From DATAYF01 sp036272735 (GTDB taxonomy: Bacteria; Chloroflexota; Ktedonobacteria; Ktedonobacterales; Ktedonobacteraceae), in NCBI GenBank assembly GCA_036272735.1, contig DATAYF010000243.1:1-36512 (forward strand): a DNA stretch of 36,512 nucleotides, in the 5' to 3' direction. A program made the translations under genes and the position numbers. Each line of letters opens with the position of its first letter. Within the stretch, counting starts at the first letter, position 1. Below the pieces are notes generated by a model, which ran no database searches, was not told the origin of the DNA, and saw nothing but the letters and a program-made list of their open reading frames with translations. Shown here piece after piece: positions 17,500-26,038 of this stretch.

Positions 17500-18234
17500 C
17501 TAATTTTGAGAAATGAAGGTTACACCAGAGCCGGGCCTAAACCTGGTGGATGTAACCTGACCGGGATTGCTACCCCAATTCATGCTGCTGGCCACCACCT
17601 GGCCGTTACCGAGAACGCTTTCCACCACCCCTACGTGTCCCAAACCGTAAGCACCCTGGACGTTGGGCTGCAGGTCGATAATGGACCCCACGGTCGGCTG
17701 TGAAGAGACTTGCCAGCCATTCTCATAGGCGCGAGCCGTCCACTGCCAGGCGTTGGCATTAGTGGACCAGGGAACATAGACGCCGTGTAGTTGATGGTAG
17801 CGTTCATTCGCCCACCAGGTGCACTGCCCATATGGGAAAGGATTGCCGCTCCCTAGATAAGCCACGTTACTTAGTGTAAAGTGCGTGGTGGTGGGTGCAG
17901 ACGCTTGTACGTTATTGCCGCCAGGAATGCAGACCCGCTGGGCGATAAAGATAAGATTTGGGTTAGCGATCTGATTGCGAGCGGCAAGTTTTTGCCAGGT
18001 TGTGTGGTGACTTTTGGCGATGGCATTGAGCGTATCACCAGGTCGTACAATGTAGGTCTGGTCGCTTGATGAGCATGGGCCTTGTGCAAATGCATGGATA
18101 ACCGATTGACCGTAAGTGCTACTCAGGAAGGCAATACCGATGACGGTAACAACGAGTAGATATGCCGCGATGGTGCGGGCGGAGCGATGTGCTCGCAGGT
18201 ATTGCCAAATAGCCGCGTGAGCGCGCTTTTCCAA
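17500..18234 (-). CDS. secreted LysM-CHAP peptidoglycan hydrolase
   Basis: A 244-aa exported wall protein. Seen: a basic N-terminus and one membrane-spanning signal (about 21-38) ending near AFAQG, then a LysM domain (about 60-104; YIVRPGDTLNAIAKSH) that binds peptidoglycan glycan chains. The CHAP amidase/endopeptidase domain (about 128-240) has catalytic Cys138 in YGQCTWWA and His200 in GLGHVGVVE. CHAP enzymes cut stem peptides or cross-bridges in cell-wall turnover; the exact bond is unknown here. Start: TTG 18234 with AGGAGG eight bases upstream; no better ATG is in frame. It is convergent with ppk1. No partner amidase or murein gene is adjacent. Confidence 0.88.
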   Translation of the reverse strand: MEKRAHAAIWQYLRAHRSARTIAAYLLVVTVIGIAFLSSTYGQSVIHAFAQGPCSSSDQTYIVRPGDTLNAIAKSHHTTWQKLAARNQIANPNLIFIAQRVCIPGGNNVQASAPTTTHFTLSNVAYLGSGNPFPYGQCTWWANERYHQLHGVYVPWSTNANAWQWTARAYENGWQVSSQPTVGSIIDLQPNVQGAYGLGHVGVVESVLGNGQVVASSMNWGSNPGQVTSTRFRPGSGVTFISQN

Positions 18235-18515
18235 GTGAAATTCCTCCTCTATGTTTCCTACCTACCTCCATGCATGCATGCAAAGACGCCATTTTTGAGG
18301 ATGTGCTTGTCTTTGCGTAACAAGCGAGATAGAATTTGTGACAGTTCGCATAGACATCCTGGTCCGCTGTGAAACAACGGGTGTTCCTGCTCCATATTAG
18401 CGCATGCATAACCATGAATAAGCTTGAAACAAGATGAAGCATAGGAAGAAATAACTAGACATGGTGAAGGATTTAAGGAGTGGGCCGGTGAAGAAAAATA
18501 GACGAAAATAGGGGA
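18235..18515. other. intergenic region upstream of the LysM-CHAP gene
   Basis: About 280 bp without a supportable gene. It contains the 12-base palindromic core TGCATGCATGCA (18271-18282) and a further GCATGCAT near 18402. No clear -35/-10 pair and no recognised riboswitch was found for the LysM-CHAP gene, although such wall genes can carry a c-di-AMP switch. Confidence 0.45.
18271..18282. repeat. TGCATGCATGCA palindrome, second copy
   Basis: Same 12-base self-complementary core as at 2780-2797, here about 37 bases upstream of the LysM-CHAP start and inside its probable leader or promoter. Confidence 0.7.
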
Positions 18516-18544
18516 TTGACGAGCCAGGGGAGACATGCTATAGT
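18516..18544 (+). promoter_or_regulatory. promoter of tRNA-Phe
   Basis: TTGACG (18516-18521) and TATAGT (18539-18544) are spaced by 17 bases and end ten bases before the tRNA. Confidence 0.75.
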
Positions 18545-18554
18545 AAACCTACGC

Positions 18555-18627
18555 GCCGAGATAGCTCAGTCGGTAGAGCATAGCACTGAAAATGCTAGTG
18601 TCGCCGGTTCGATTCCGGCTCTCGGCA
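18555..18627 (+). tRNA. tRNA-Phe (GAA)
   Basis: Seventy-three bases with acceptor stem GCCGAGA/TCTCGGC and discriminator A, a D arm with AGCTCAGTCGGTAGAGC, the anticodon loop CTGAAAA carrying GAA, and T loop TTCGATT. CCA is not encoded. It has its own promoter and terminator. Confidence 0.96.
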
Positions 18628-18642
18628 CTTTCCACGTATGAA

Positions 18643-18694
18643 AAGCAACCCCAAACCACACAAGAAGTGGTTTGGGGTTGCTTCTGTTTTGTGT
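18643..18694 (+). terminator. terminator of tRNA-Phe
   Basis: Arms 18643-18659 and 18667-18683 pair perfectly over 17 bases around a 7-base loop, followed by CTGTTTTGTG. Confidence 0.85.
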
Positions 18695-18800
18695 CAGGTT
18701 GGGAATGGGTGCAGCAACGACTACAGCAACCCACGCCACAAAAAATCACTCCCTTATTTTAAGTCAAAAAATCTTCTCTCCATATTCACCCACAAAAGTC

Positions 18801-18830
18801 TGTACAATCGTTTGGACAAGCCGTTATAAT
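18801..18830 (+). promoter_or_regulatory. promoter of the 661-aa protein gene
   Basis: A consensus TATAAT (18825-18830) with TGTACA (18801-18806) 18 bases upstream lies 55 bases before the ATG at 18886. Confidence 0.5.
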
Positions 18831-18885
18831 TACAGGAAATATAAAATTGAGTGACATTGTACCTCGGAGAGAGAGGCAAACCACT

Positions 18886-20871
18886 ATGGTACGCAAACAG
18901 AGAAATGAACACAGCTTTGATGATGAGTATAACCACCCTACAACCAACCCTCCTGCATTTGAAACGACACGAGAAACACTCCACCCTGAGTTAGCGAATG
19001 GAATGGACGAAGTTTTGGAAGATATAGACAGTTCACACGAGCGCAGGACCGCGCTTACCTCAACATTGGAACATGGCGAGCGCTACCACGAAGCAGGCAA
19101 ACGCGACGTCGAGCTGTATATTCGCACGTATAACACCCTGCTGCGCAGTTCTGGCGAGATCAGTTTGAAGGCGCTGGTCCAGGCCCACTATAATATCGAT
19201 TCGAGCCTACACCCTGACGCTCGTTCGCCCTATCCCGATATGTCGGCCTTCATTTATAGCGTGCTCCGGCTGCCAGCGTCGATCCTCCATTGTAATCACG
19301 TGCTGCTTGGACAATCTGAAGAGTTGTTTTTACAGCAGGGCTTTCCGGTCAACACCTGGGAGGCAGTAACGGCTTCGGCACGGCGGCGCAAGTGGTTTTA
19401 TAATGGTCAGGATACGCTGGCTGTATATGTGGCGAGCGTGAGCGATACCGACGATATTGTGCCGGTGTTGGTGGCGTTCCAGATCGAATGGAACAAGCTA
19501 TACTACCTGCTCAACGCCGATCCCACCACGATGCAACTGCTGGAAACGCCGATGGACCGCACCTCGCCGGTCTTCGCGGAAATTAGTAAAGTGCTGCGTG
19601 AGCGCCTGCATATCGCGCAGGACGATTGGCAACGCCTCGAATTGATCTGGGGCGATCTGTTGTGGCAAAATTTCCATATGATCGGTAAGCAGCGCAAGAG
19701 CTTCATGCTGCGTATGCTTGGCGGCTCGCATGTCGGCTTTGTGCGTGCAACCCGCAAATGGTGGGCACCCGTGGAATCGTTGCTGGCCCAGCGTGGTCTG
19801 CTCAATCGCCCGGTCTACTTCGTATCGAGCAATACGCATAGCCTGCTGAACCTTTTGTCGGGTTCGGTGCTGCGGCGCGAGGATGAACTGATCAACTACG
19901 CACTCAAGGGACCAGATCAGTACTTGCGCTCCGAATGCCGTAAATTGCAGGAGGGTACCGTCCCCGGCAACTGGCAGAACTTCCTGTACTTCGCGGCACG
20001 TGAATGGATGCGTACGACGACGGCCGGTAAAGAGTTCGTCAGGCGACGTAAGGGCGAGGAGCAGGAGCGCGGCCTGTGGTACATCAACGCTCGCCACGGC
20101 ATCGAGATCGACGCGCAGATCTGTGAGGTCGCCAGACTGCGCCCCGAAGATATCGATCCACGTTGCCGTATGCCGCATTTACAATACCTTACCAAGAGTG
20201 ACGCCGTTATTGTCAACATCGATTATCCGTTGGGCATGGCCGCGTACCGCATGATGCGTGAGATTACGGAAAACCTCAGCCAGATCCGGGGCGTCTATAT
20301 TCTGGGCAAGGCGGCGACGTTGAACGGGAGTATCGGCGATGTGATGATCTCGAACGTGGTTATGGATGAGCATAGCATGAATACCTACTGGCTGGATAAT
20401 TGCTTTAACGTGCAGGATGTGCAGCCTTACCTGCTGTATGGCTCGGTGCTTGATAATCAGAAGGCGGTCGCGGGCAAGGGCACATACTTGCAAAATCGCC
20501 AGTACCTGGATTTTTACTATCAGAGCAACTATACCGTGGTAGAGATGGAGAGCGGACCATACTTGAACGCGATTTACGAAGATCAATACCTGACACGCTA
20601 CCCCGTGCATGAAAATATCAACCTGGTGCGCCTGCCCTACGATCTGGGTATTCTACACTATGCCTCGGATACTCCCTACACACGCGGCAAAAACCTGGGT
20701 GCGGGCAGCCTTTCGTACTTTGGCATGGATGCAACCTATGCCAGTACAGTCGCTATTGTCCGGCGCATTTTCTCCAACGAATTGCGCAATATCGAGCGCC
20801 AGATGAGAGGTCCCCTCAATGGTCTGGCGGAAGAAGAAACAAACGAGCAGGAGACACAGGCACACGTGTAG
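18886..20871 (+). CDS. unrecognised 661-aa protein with nucleoside-phosphorylase-like C-terminus
   Basis: I do not recognise the full-length family; it may correspond to one of the DUF groups of large bacterial proteins. Seen: a charged, probably disordered first 50 residues, a mixed helical middle (about 60-390), and a C-terminal domain (about 420-640). That domain has the rhythm of the purine nucleoside phosphorylase/MTAN superfamily: GKAATLNGSIGDVMISN (about 475-490), WLDNCFNVQD, and VVEMESGPY (about 550-558). VEME is the ribose/base-contacting motif of that fold. No signal peptide or membrane helix is seen. ATG 18886 was chosen because GGAGAGAGAGG lies nine bases upstream; a TTG at 18847 is in frame but lacks a site. 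It is monocistronic, between tRNA-Phe and a convergent lipoprotein gene. Function is unknown; a nucleoside- or nucleotide-cleaving role is inference. Confidence 0.75.
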   Translation: MVRKQRNEHSFDDEYNHPTTNPPAFETTRETLHPELANGMDEVLEDIDSSHERRTALTSTLEHGERYHEAGKRDVELYIRTYNTLLRSSGEISLKALVQAHYNIDSSLHPDARSPYPDMSAFIYSVLRLPASILHCNHVLLGQSEELFLQQGFPVNTWEAVTASARRRKWFYNGQDTLAVYVASVSDTDDIVPVLVAFQIEWNKLYYLLNADPTTMQLLETPMDRTSPVFAEISKVLRERLHIAQDDWQRLELIWGDLLWQNFHMIGKQRKSFMLRMLGGSHVGFVRATRKWWAPVESLLAQRGLLNRPVYFVSSNTHSLLNLLSGSVLRREDELINYALKGPDQYLRSECRKLQEGTVPGNWQNFLYFAAREWMRTTTAGKEFVRRRKGEEQERGLWYINARHGIEIDAQICEVARLRPEDIDPRCRMPHLQYLTKSDAVIVNIDYPLGMAAYRMMREITENLSQIRGVYILGKAATLNGSIGDVMISNVVMDEHSMNTYWLDNCFNVQDVQPYLLYGSVLDNQKAVAGKGTYLQNRQYLDFYYQSNYTVVEMESGPYLNAIYEDQYLTRYPVHENINLVRLPYDLGILHYASDTPYTRGKNLGAGSLSYFGMDATYASTVAIVRRIFSNELRNIERQMRGPLNGLAEEETNEQETQAHV

Positions 20872-20882
20872 ATATATAGTTT

Positions 20883-20937
20883 GTATGATGAATGACCAGG
20901 AGCGCGAGCGCTCCTGGTCATTCATCATACCTTTTTT
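20883..20937. terminator. bidirectional terminator between converging genes
   Basis: Arms 20883-20904 and 20909-20930 pair perfectly over 22 bases around a 4-base loop. CTTTTTT follows on the plus strand, making it a strong terminator for the 661-aa gene; the other strand serves the BMP-type gene less clearly. Confidence 0.85.
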
Positions 20938-20938
20938 A

Positions 20939-21997
20939 CTATTGAATGGTATCGGGTGGGGTCAATGCGCCAGCAATGATCTGCTTGGCGAAATCATTGG
21001 CTTTCTGCGTAGCATCGGCGGGCACGTCTTTGCTCACATTAGCATAGCCAACGCCATTGACTTTGAGGTTGAACACCGGCGGCTGATTGGAAAATTTGCC
21101 GGTCTCAAAGTTTTTAATCGTCGAGTACACGGCGACATCAACGCGTTTTTCGGCGCTGGTGATGACGTTGGGATGGATAGATCCCTGGTCACTATCGACG
21201 CCAATGCCGTACACGTGGCTCTGGTAGGCGGCATCCAATGCACCGATACCGCAACCACCAGCATCCTGGAAGATGATGTCGGCATGATTCTGGTTAATCA
21301 AGCTGGTAGCCGCGTCTTTACACTTGGCAGTGTCGTTGAAGGTGTTGGAATAGGTAACCTTCACGGTGATGCTGGGATCAACCTTCTGGGCACAATATTT
21401 GTAACCGGCGATATAGTGGTTGACTGGGGGAATGGAGAGACCACCAACGACGCCAACGGTATTCTTGCCGAGCAGGTTGGGCACCTTGCTCTTGCCATCG
21501 ACTTCCATCTGCCCGGAAATGGCACCAACCAGGCAACCAGCCTCTTGCTCCTTAAAAGAGAGGGGTGCGACATTGGGTAGGGCCTCGCAGTTGGATTGAC
21601 CTTGAGGCACGGCACAACCATCCACAATGGCGAAATACTTGGTGGGATTCTGTTTGGCTACACTGTCAAGTGGTGTATCCATCAAGAAACCAACGGCGAT
21701 CACCAGGTCTGCGGATTGTGCAGCGGACGTGAGGTTTTGCACGTAGTCGTTTTGCGACTGCGTCTGAATAACTTTTTCCTTGTAGCCGTACTCTTTGAGG
21801 GCTTTCATGTAGCCTTGATACGACAATTGGTTGAAGCCCTGATCGTTCAGGCCACCAGTGTCGGTGACAATCGCGACTGTTTTGGTTTTGCTGGCAGGTG
21901 TGGAGCCTCCAGTTGTGGAAGAGCCACCACACGCGGAGAGAATCACGAGAAATACCATCAGTAGCGTGGCGGGGGCTAGTTTTGCGAACCTGCACAT
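20939..21997 (-). CDS. BMP-family substrate-binding lipoprotein
   Basis: A 352-aa lipoprotein of the basic membrane protein (BMP/PnrA/Med) family, which delivers purine nucleosides or similar ligands to an ABC importer. Seen: signal peptide with lipobox LSAC and lipidated Cys23, a Ser/Thr/Gly linker, then VAIVTDTGGLNDQGFNQLSYQGYMKAL. This is the family opening, with the ligand-contacting Asp, Asn and Phe. Later come ADLVIAVGFLM, FKEQEAGCLVGAI, NTVGVVGGLSIPPV and IGVDSDQGS. Start: ATG 21997 with AGGA seven bases upstream; TTG 22003 is too close to that site. No permease or ATPase gene is adjacent, so the transporter partner must lie elsewhere. The ligand is inferred from family only. Confidence 0.9.
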   Translation of the reverse strand: MCRFAKLAPATLLMVFLVILSACGGSSTTGGSTPASKTKTVAIVTDTGGLNDQGFNQLSYQGYMKALKEYGYKEKVIQTQSQNDYVQNLTSAAQSADLVIAVGFLMDTPLDSVAKQNPTKYFAIVDGCAVPQGQSNCEALPNVAPLSFKEQEAGCLVGAISGQMEVDGKSKVPNLLGKNTVGVVGGLSIPPVNHYIAGYKYCAQKVDPSITVKVTYSNTFNDTAKCKDAATSLINQNHADIIFQDAGGCGIGALDAAYQSHVYGIGVDSDQGSIHPNVITSAEKRVDVAVYSTIKNFETGKFSNQPPVFNLKVNGVGYANVSKDVPADATQKANDFAKQIIAGALTPPDTIQ

Positions 21998-22087
21998 GAA
22001 CAAGTCCTTTCTTCTACTTGTGTAGAAAGCATGAAAATATATGGATGCAAGAAAGCAAATAGAAATTTTTGGAAAATATCCTTCCTG

Positions 22088-22116
22088 ATTATAGAGACTT
22101 TATATGGATGTGTCTA
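22088..22116 (-). promoter_or_regulatory. promoter of the BMP-type gene
   Basis: On the minus strand TAGACA (22111-22116) and consensus TATAAT (22088-22093) are spaced by 17 bases. The leader would be about 85 bases. Confidence 0.6.
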
Positions 22117-22159
22117 GTAGCTGGTTGACGGAACACTATGGCGCTCGTGTGGTTTTTAT

Positions 22160-22212
22160 AAGAGAAAGATGCGCTTTGCTGACCGCAGGTCAGCAAAGCG
22201 CATCTTTCTCTT
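22160..22212. terminator. 25-bp perfect hairpin after the NYN gene
   Basis: Arms 22160-22184 and 22188-22212 pair without mismatch around a 3-base loop, 21 bases after the NYN gene stop. There is no U-run after the stem on the minus strand. Confidence 0.7.
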
Positions 22213-22233
22213 GGCTATACTCTGGCGAGTCGT

Positions 22234-24720
22234 TTAGCTATTCGCCAGGATGCCGTCGAGCATCGATAGGTTGATGAAGAGGTCACAACCCTGGCGTAGG
22301 GTCGCTGATGTTGCCTCATCGAACGCGGCGACTTCTACGCGTACGCCGTGGTCGGCACAATAGTCAAGCATCGGCATGAAATCGCCATCGCCGCTGACCA
22401 GCACGATGCAATCGACCGCGCCACCATCGACGATACGCACGACGTCCATACACAGGTCGAGGTCCATATCGGCCTTCTTCGCGCCACTGGAGAACGTTTT
22501 GTAATCCTTGGTGGTGATACGATAGCCAAGGCCCTTCACGGCCCGCAAGAACATCTGCTCATCGCCTGGTTGTGGGCTGGTAGGACAGTAGGCGTGGGCT
22601 CTGATGAGTCGACGATTGCCGCGCAAGAAATCTAGCAGCTTGCCGAAATCGACAGACAGGCGCAGCGTACGCGCTGAGTAGAGCAAATTTGCCACGTCCA
22701 CGAAGACGCCAACACGCTCACTCGAAGGGAACGGTGGCAAGGAGACCGAGACGTTGGTAGGAGATTGTGCCACGCGGCGGAACTCGCTTACCATGCGGTC
22801 AGTCTGCGTCTGGATTGCCTGCGAGATGGCACCGCTAAACTGGTTGAGCATTGCTGATGACAGATCCGCTGTACTCCGTGCTGGCGTATAGCTATGGGTC
22901 GTCGGTCCACGTTGAAGCTCCGAGCGGCTGGGAACGCGTCCCTCGCGGGTAAAGAGGCTTCCACGAGCCGGGGATGGTTCTGGTCCCATAAAAGGACTGT
23001 TATCATCGTTGCCCTGGTTCATTTGATTGACGGTGTAGCCCGACACGATCGTGTATTGTTGCTGAGGAGCAGGTGGAACCTGGTTTGCAGCAGGGCTTGC
23101 CGCGTTAACCGGGGCTGGTGCGGGCTGCGTTGGTGCGGGCGGCATAGGCGCGGGCACGTTGTGCGCTTTTGGTGTGCCAACAGTGTGATTGGGGCTGACG
23201 CTGGTGCCGGGGCGATGGCGGCGGCGGCGACGCGAATTGGCCTTTTGCAGGTCGGCATATTCCAGCGGCGGCAGATCCTCGGGCGCAATTTCTGTTGGTG
23301 GGGCCTCGGTCGTCTCGGCAGGTGCAGCCTGCACCTCTGGTGCGGGCGTCTGGGCCTTTTGCTGTTCTTTTGCCCGTTCAGCACGCTCATGCGTTGGACG
23401 CTTGCGGCCGTTGTGTTCCTTCTCTGGTATGCTGCCGTTCGCCTCGGCAACGCTTGCCTCCTGCGTATTCCCATTCTTCGCTGTCGGCTGCTCGTTAGCA
23501 GTGGAGGTCACTGTGGGTGTGCTCTTCCCATTGGTCGCGTTGGTTTCGGCTAGCGGTTCTGCGACGTTTGGCGCGGGCACGTCGTGTGCCACTTGAGCGC
23601 GATTTTCCTCCGCTGGTTTCGCAACGCTACTAGTATGGGTTGCGCGCGTCGCCTTGCTTGTTGTGTTACTGGTTGTCGATGGGCGATCAAAGCGATAGCG
23701 GCGAGCGGGTCGTGGCTTCTCGGCTTCGGCTGGCTTTTCCGCTTCAGGAGTCGCTGACTCGCTGGTTGACGTTGCTGTTTTGTCGGTTGCCCCAGACATC
23801 GCTGTTGCCGTCTGCTCATCGGGTGTTGCCGTGGGTGGGTTTTCCGCCAATGGCTCACGATGACGAGCTGTACCATGACGTGGCAAACGCATACGCGACG
23901 AAGGTGGGCGTAGGAGTGGCGAAACTGCGCGCTCGTACGTGGCTGGCTTATTAGCGACCGTGGTTTCCTCTGTTGCTTTACCCTCTTGCTCTTGTTGCGT
24001 ATTGTCTTTCTGCTCTTGTGGCATCACGGTTGCCTCCTCGTGTGCTGGCGCAGAAGCAGCGGTTTCTGCAATGGTCGTGTCGTTGTTTTCCTCTGTGTGA
24101 TCTGCAACCAACTCTTGAGGAAATGCTTGCGCGGTTTCTGTTTGTGCTTCCGCAATGCTTTCAATGACCGCTTCTAGTGGCGATTCCGGGCTCGGTTCTT
24201 GCTCGTTGACGGAATGCTGTGACGCGGCCTCTGAAGGTGGAAACAACTGGAAAACATTGCTATCTGCTTCTTGCGTCGAGGCGGTGAGGCGAGCCTCGGC
24301 CTGACGGAACTCCTCAATAAAGGCTGTAAAGGGCCGAATCTCTGCTTCCTCTTTTGAGGTCGCGGGCGCTGCTGGGTCTCCCATTTCCGCTTCAACCTGC
24401 TCAGCAGGTGTAGCCGTAGCCACGTGTGTATCGTCCTCAACCGGCGTAGCTGGTATGGACTCTTGCTGCACTTCAGGCTCGGGCGTCTCGGAAGATGCAG
24501 GAGCAGGCGTCGCCGACTTCGACTGTTGCTCCTCCTCTTGCTGTTGATTTTGCATCATTGGCGTCGTATCAGGAGCGGTGTTTTGCGCTCCTGCCTCTTC
24601 ATCCGCAGTGGAAGGAGTGGCATCAGAAGCAGCGAGATCGGTTTCGGATTTGGGGGTAAGTGAATTCTCAACGACGTTTGTATCAACGTCGTGATCTTCA
24701 TGATGATTATGTGTTGTCAC
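22234..24720 (-). CDS. NYN-domain (LabA/DUF88-like) protein with long disordered N-terminus
   Basis: An 828-aa protein. The last 160 residues (about 665-828) form a NYN domain, a PIN-like fold found in RNA-processing nucleases. Acidic motifs are VGVFVDVANLL (Asp near 673), ADMDLDLCMDVV (near 750-757) and LVSGDGDFMPML (near 776-780), which would hold the metal ions. The first 650 or so residues are low-complexity and rich in Glu, Ala, Thr, Pro and Gln. They have basic patches (PPSSRMRLPRHG; ANSRRRRRHRPG) that could contact RNA. Start: GTG 24720 with GGAGA about six bases upstream. No toxin-antitoxin partner is adjacent, so a housekeeping RNA role is more likely than a toxin. Nuclease activity is inferred, not shown. 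Confidence 0.85.
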   Translation of the reverse strand: MTTHNHHEDHDVDTNVVENSLTPKSETDLAASDATPSTADEEAGAQNTAPDTTPMMQNQQQEEEQQSKSATPAPASSETPEPEVQQESIPATPVEDDTHVATATPAEQVEAEMGDPAAPATSKEEAEIRPFTAFIEEFRQAEARLTASTQEADSNVFQLFPPSEAASQHSVNEQEPSPESPLEAVIESIAEAQTETAQAFPQELVADHTEENNDTTIAETAASAPAHEEATVMPQEQKDNTQQEQEGKATEETTVANKPATYERAVSPLLRPPSSRMRLPRHGTARHREPLAENPPTATPDEQTATAMSGATDKTATSTSESATPEAEKPAEAEKPRPARRYRFDRPSTTSNTTSKATRATHTSSVAKPAEENRAQVAHDVPAPNVAEPLAETNATNGKSTPTVTSTANEQPTAKNGNTQEASVAEANGSIPEKEHNGRKRPTHERAERAKEQQKAQTPAPEVQAAPAETTEAPPTEIAPEDLPPLEYADLQKANSRRRRRHRPGTSVSPNHTVGTPKAHNVPAPMPPAPTQPAPAPVNAASPAANQVPPAPQQQYTIVSGYTVNQMNQGNDDNSPFMGPEPSPARGSLFTREGRVPSRSELQRGPTTHSYTPARSTADLSSAMLNQFSGAISQAIQTQTDRMVSEFRRVAQSPTNVSVSLPPFPSSERVGVFVDVANLLYSARTLRLSVDFGKLLDFLRGNRRLIRAHAYCPTSPQPGDEQMFLRAVKGLGYRITTKDYKTFSSGAKKADMDLDLCMDVVRIVDGGAVDCIVLVSGDGDFMPMLDYCADHGVRVEVAAFDEATSATLRQGCDLFINLSMLDGILANS

Positions 24721-24942
24721 TAAGATCTCCAGTCTCAGTTGCTACGAACCGGAGCGCAGGGTGATTATCTCTATGTTCGACTGAAGATTGTTGGGGCGAA
24801 CATTTATTTGATTATATCTATTCCAGCTTACGTGCCGACAGGTGTCACTGATGGGCAGAACACTTACATCGAGCTATCGGCTCTGGTTAAAACGTTCCAC
24901 CCCGAACAATATTTTCGGCAGCCATGAGCCACTGCGCTAGAA

Positions 24943-25779
24943 CTACGGCCCGGTCCGGTCGTAATTGTGTATGGTAGTTTTGGTCGTCGAATGCCGTTTG
25001 CTATTCAGCAGAGATTTCCCACCACCAAACGGCGGAATACTGGTGGGCATAGGTTGAACATTGGACTCTTTCGCCTCGTTCGATCCTACCTTAGTAGGTC
25101 GGTGACGACGCGTGAAGCTGGTATGATAGCGAGATTGCGACGCCTGCTCCGTCGATGGTGGCAATTGATTCTGAGTCGTGCGCCAAACGGAGAAGATGCG
25201 TTCAAAGGCAGTCACATTCGAGAGAACTGCCAGGATAGCTACCGCCCAGATATCAGTGTGCGTTAAAAGTCCGATAGCCAGAATCACAACACGTTCGGGG
25301 CGGGCAAGCAGTCCATTCTTGCACTCAAGATCCAGTCCTTCGGCGCGTGCTCTCGCGTAACTGACCATCAACGAGCCAACTACCGCGATAAAGATGAAAG
25401 CGATCATCCAGGCCTGCTCATTGTGCGTGGGCCAAAGAGCATCTTGGAGGCCCGGACGCTGAATAGCATAGTAGAGCAGCCCGAATAGGATAATGCCTTC
25501 CGAGTAGCGGTCGAGGGTCGAGTCTAAGAAAGCGCCAAAGGTGGTGGCAGCATTCAGGGCACGCGCCATCGCACCATCGAACATGTCGAAAATGCCTGCA
25601 AACAGCACCAGCAGTCCACCTGCAAACAAATAGCCTTGCGCAATGACCAGAGCGGTAACTATACTTAATAATAGCCCGATGATGGTCAGCATATTCGGCG
25701 TAATTCCTGAGCGAGCCAGGGGTTGGATCAATTTGGTTACAAGTTGTCTGGCTCTTTGCTGTATGCGTCTGCTAAACAT
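24943..25779 (-). CDS. CDP-alcohol phosphatidyltransferase
   Basis: A 278-aa integral membrane enzyme that transfers a CDP-activated lipid to an alcohol in phospholipid synthesis. Seen: the complete CDP-OH motif D65-x2-D68-G-x2-A-R-x8-G-x3-D86-x3-D90 in DMFDGAMARALNAATTFG and on to LDSTLDR, which places the two metal ions, with about six membrane helices from residue 30 to about 200. A hydrophilic tail of about 75 residues follows. The layout, with SYARARAEGL after the active site, recalls inositol-phosphate-type synthases, but the head group cannot be assigned. Start: ATG 25779, six bases after a TACAAT -10, with no ribosome site, so it may be leaderless. It follows the PHP gene at some distance and is probably a separate unit. 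Confidence 0.85.
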   Translation of the reverse strand: MFSRRIQQRARQLVTKLIQPLARSGITPNMLTIIGLLLSIVTALVIAQGYLFAGGLLVLFAGIFDMFDGAMARALNAATTFGAFLDSTLDRYSEGIILFGLLYYAIQRPGLQDALWPTHNEQAWMIAFIFIAVVGSLMVSYARARAEGLDLECKNGLLARPERVVILAIGLLTHTDIWAVAILAVLSNVTAFERIFSVWRTTQNQLPPSTEQASQSRYHTSFTRRHRPTKVGSNEAKESNVQPMPTSIPPFGGGKSLLNSKRHSTTKTTIHNYDRTGP

Positions 25780-25785
25780 ATCACT

Positions 25786-25791
25786 ATTGTA
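25786..25791 (-). promoter_or_regulatory. -10 element for a probable leaderless message
   Basis: TACAAT on the minus strand ends six bases before the ATG at 25779 and no Shine-Dalgarno sequence is present. Transcription would start at or next to the start codon. A -35 is not clear. Confidence 0.4.
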
Positions 25792-25906
25792 CCACACTTC
25801 GTCTCGCTGGAACTAGCTAATTTTGGTGGAGGAAACAGTTTTTTTTGTGAGAAAATCGCGTGGACCGATGTTAAGGTGGTAGAATAGCAGTTTCGGCGGA
25901 TGCAAC

Positions 25907-25947
25907 GGTAGCATGGTGCCCGTTAAATTCGTCTGCACCATGCTACC
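25907..25947. terminator. hairpin downstream of the PHP gene
   Basis: Arms 25907-25919 and 25935-25947 pair perfectly over 13 bases around 15 bases, in the 240-bp gap after the PHP gene. No U-run follows on either strand. Nothing else was found in the gap. Confidence 0.45.
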
Positions 25948-26038
25948 CAAAAGTCATACGCAAAAATCTATGTACCCATCCTCATTCCGCTTATACTTCC
26001 TTGCACTCATAATATATGCCGATGGGTATGCGTGTATA

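Noticed and set aside
18235..18515. Possible c-di-AMP (ydaO-type) riboswitch before the LysM-CHAP gene
   Set aside because: Looked for conserved riboswitch blocks on the minus strand and saw none.
24811..24816. TATAAT on the minus strand upstream of the NYN gene
   Set aside because: No -35 at a workable distance and nearly 90 bases from the start, so not listed as a promoter.
24739..24927. 62-codon plus-strand open frame between the NYN and CDP-alcohol transferase genes
   Set aside because: No ribosome site, no recognisable motif, and it covers the upstream region of the NYN gene; treated as chance.
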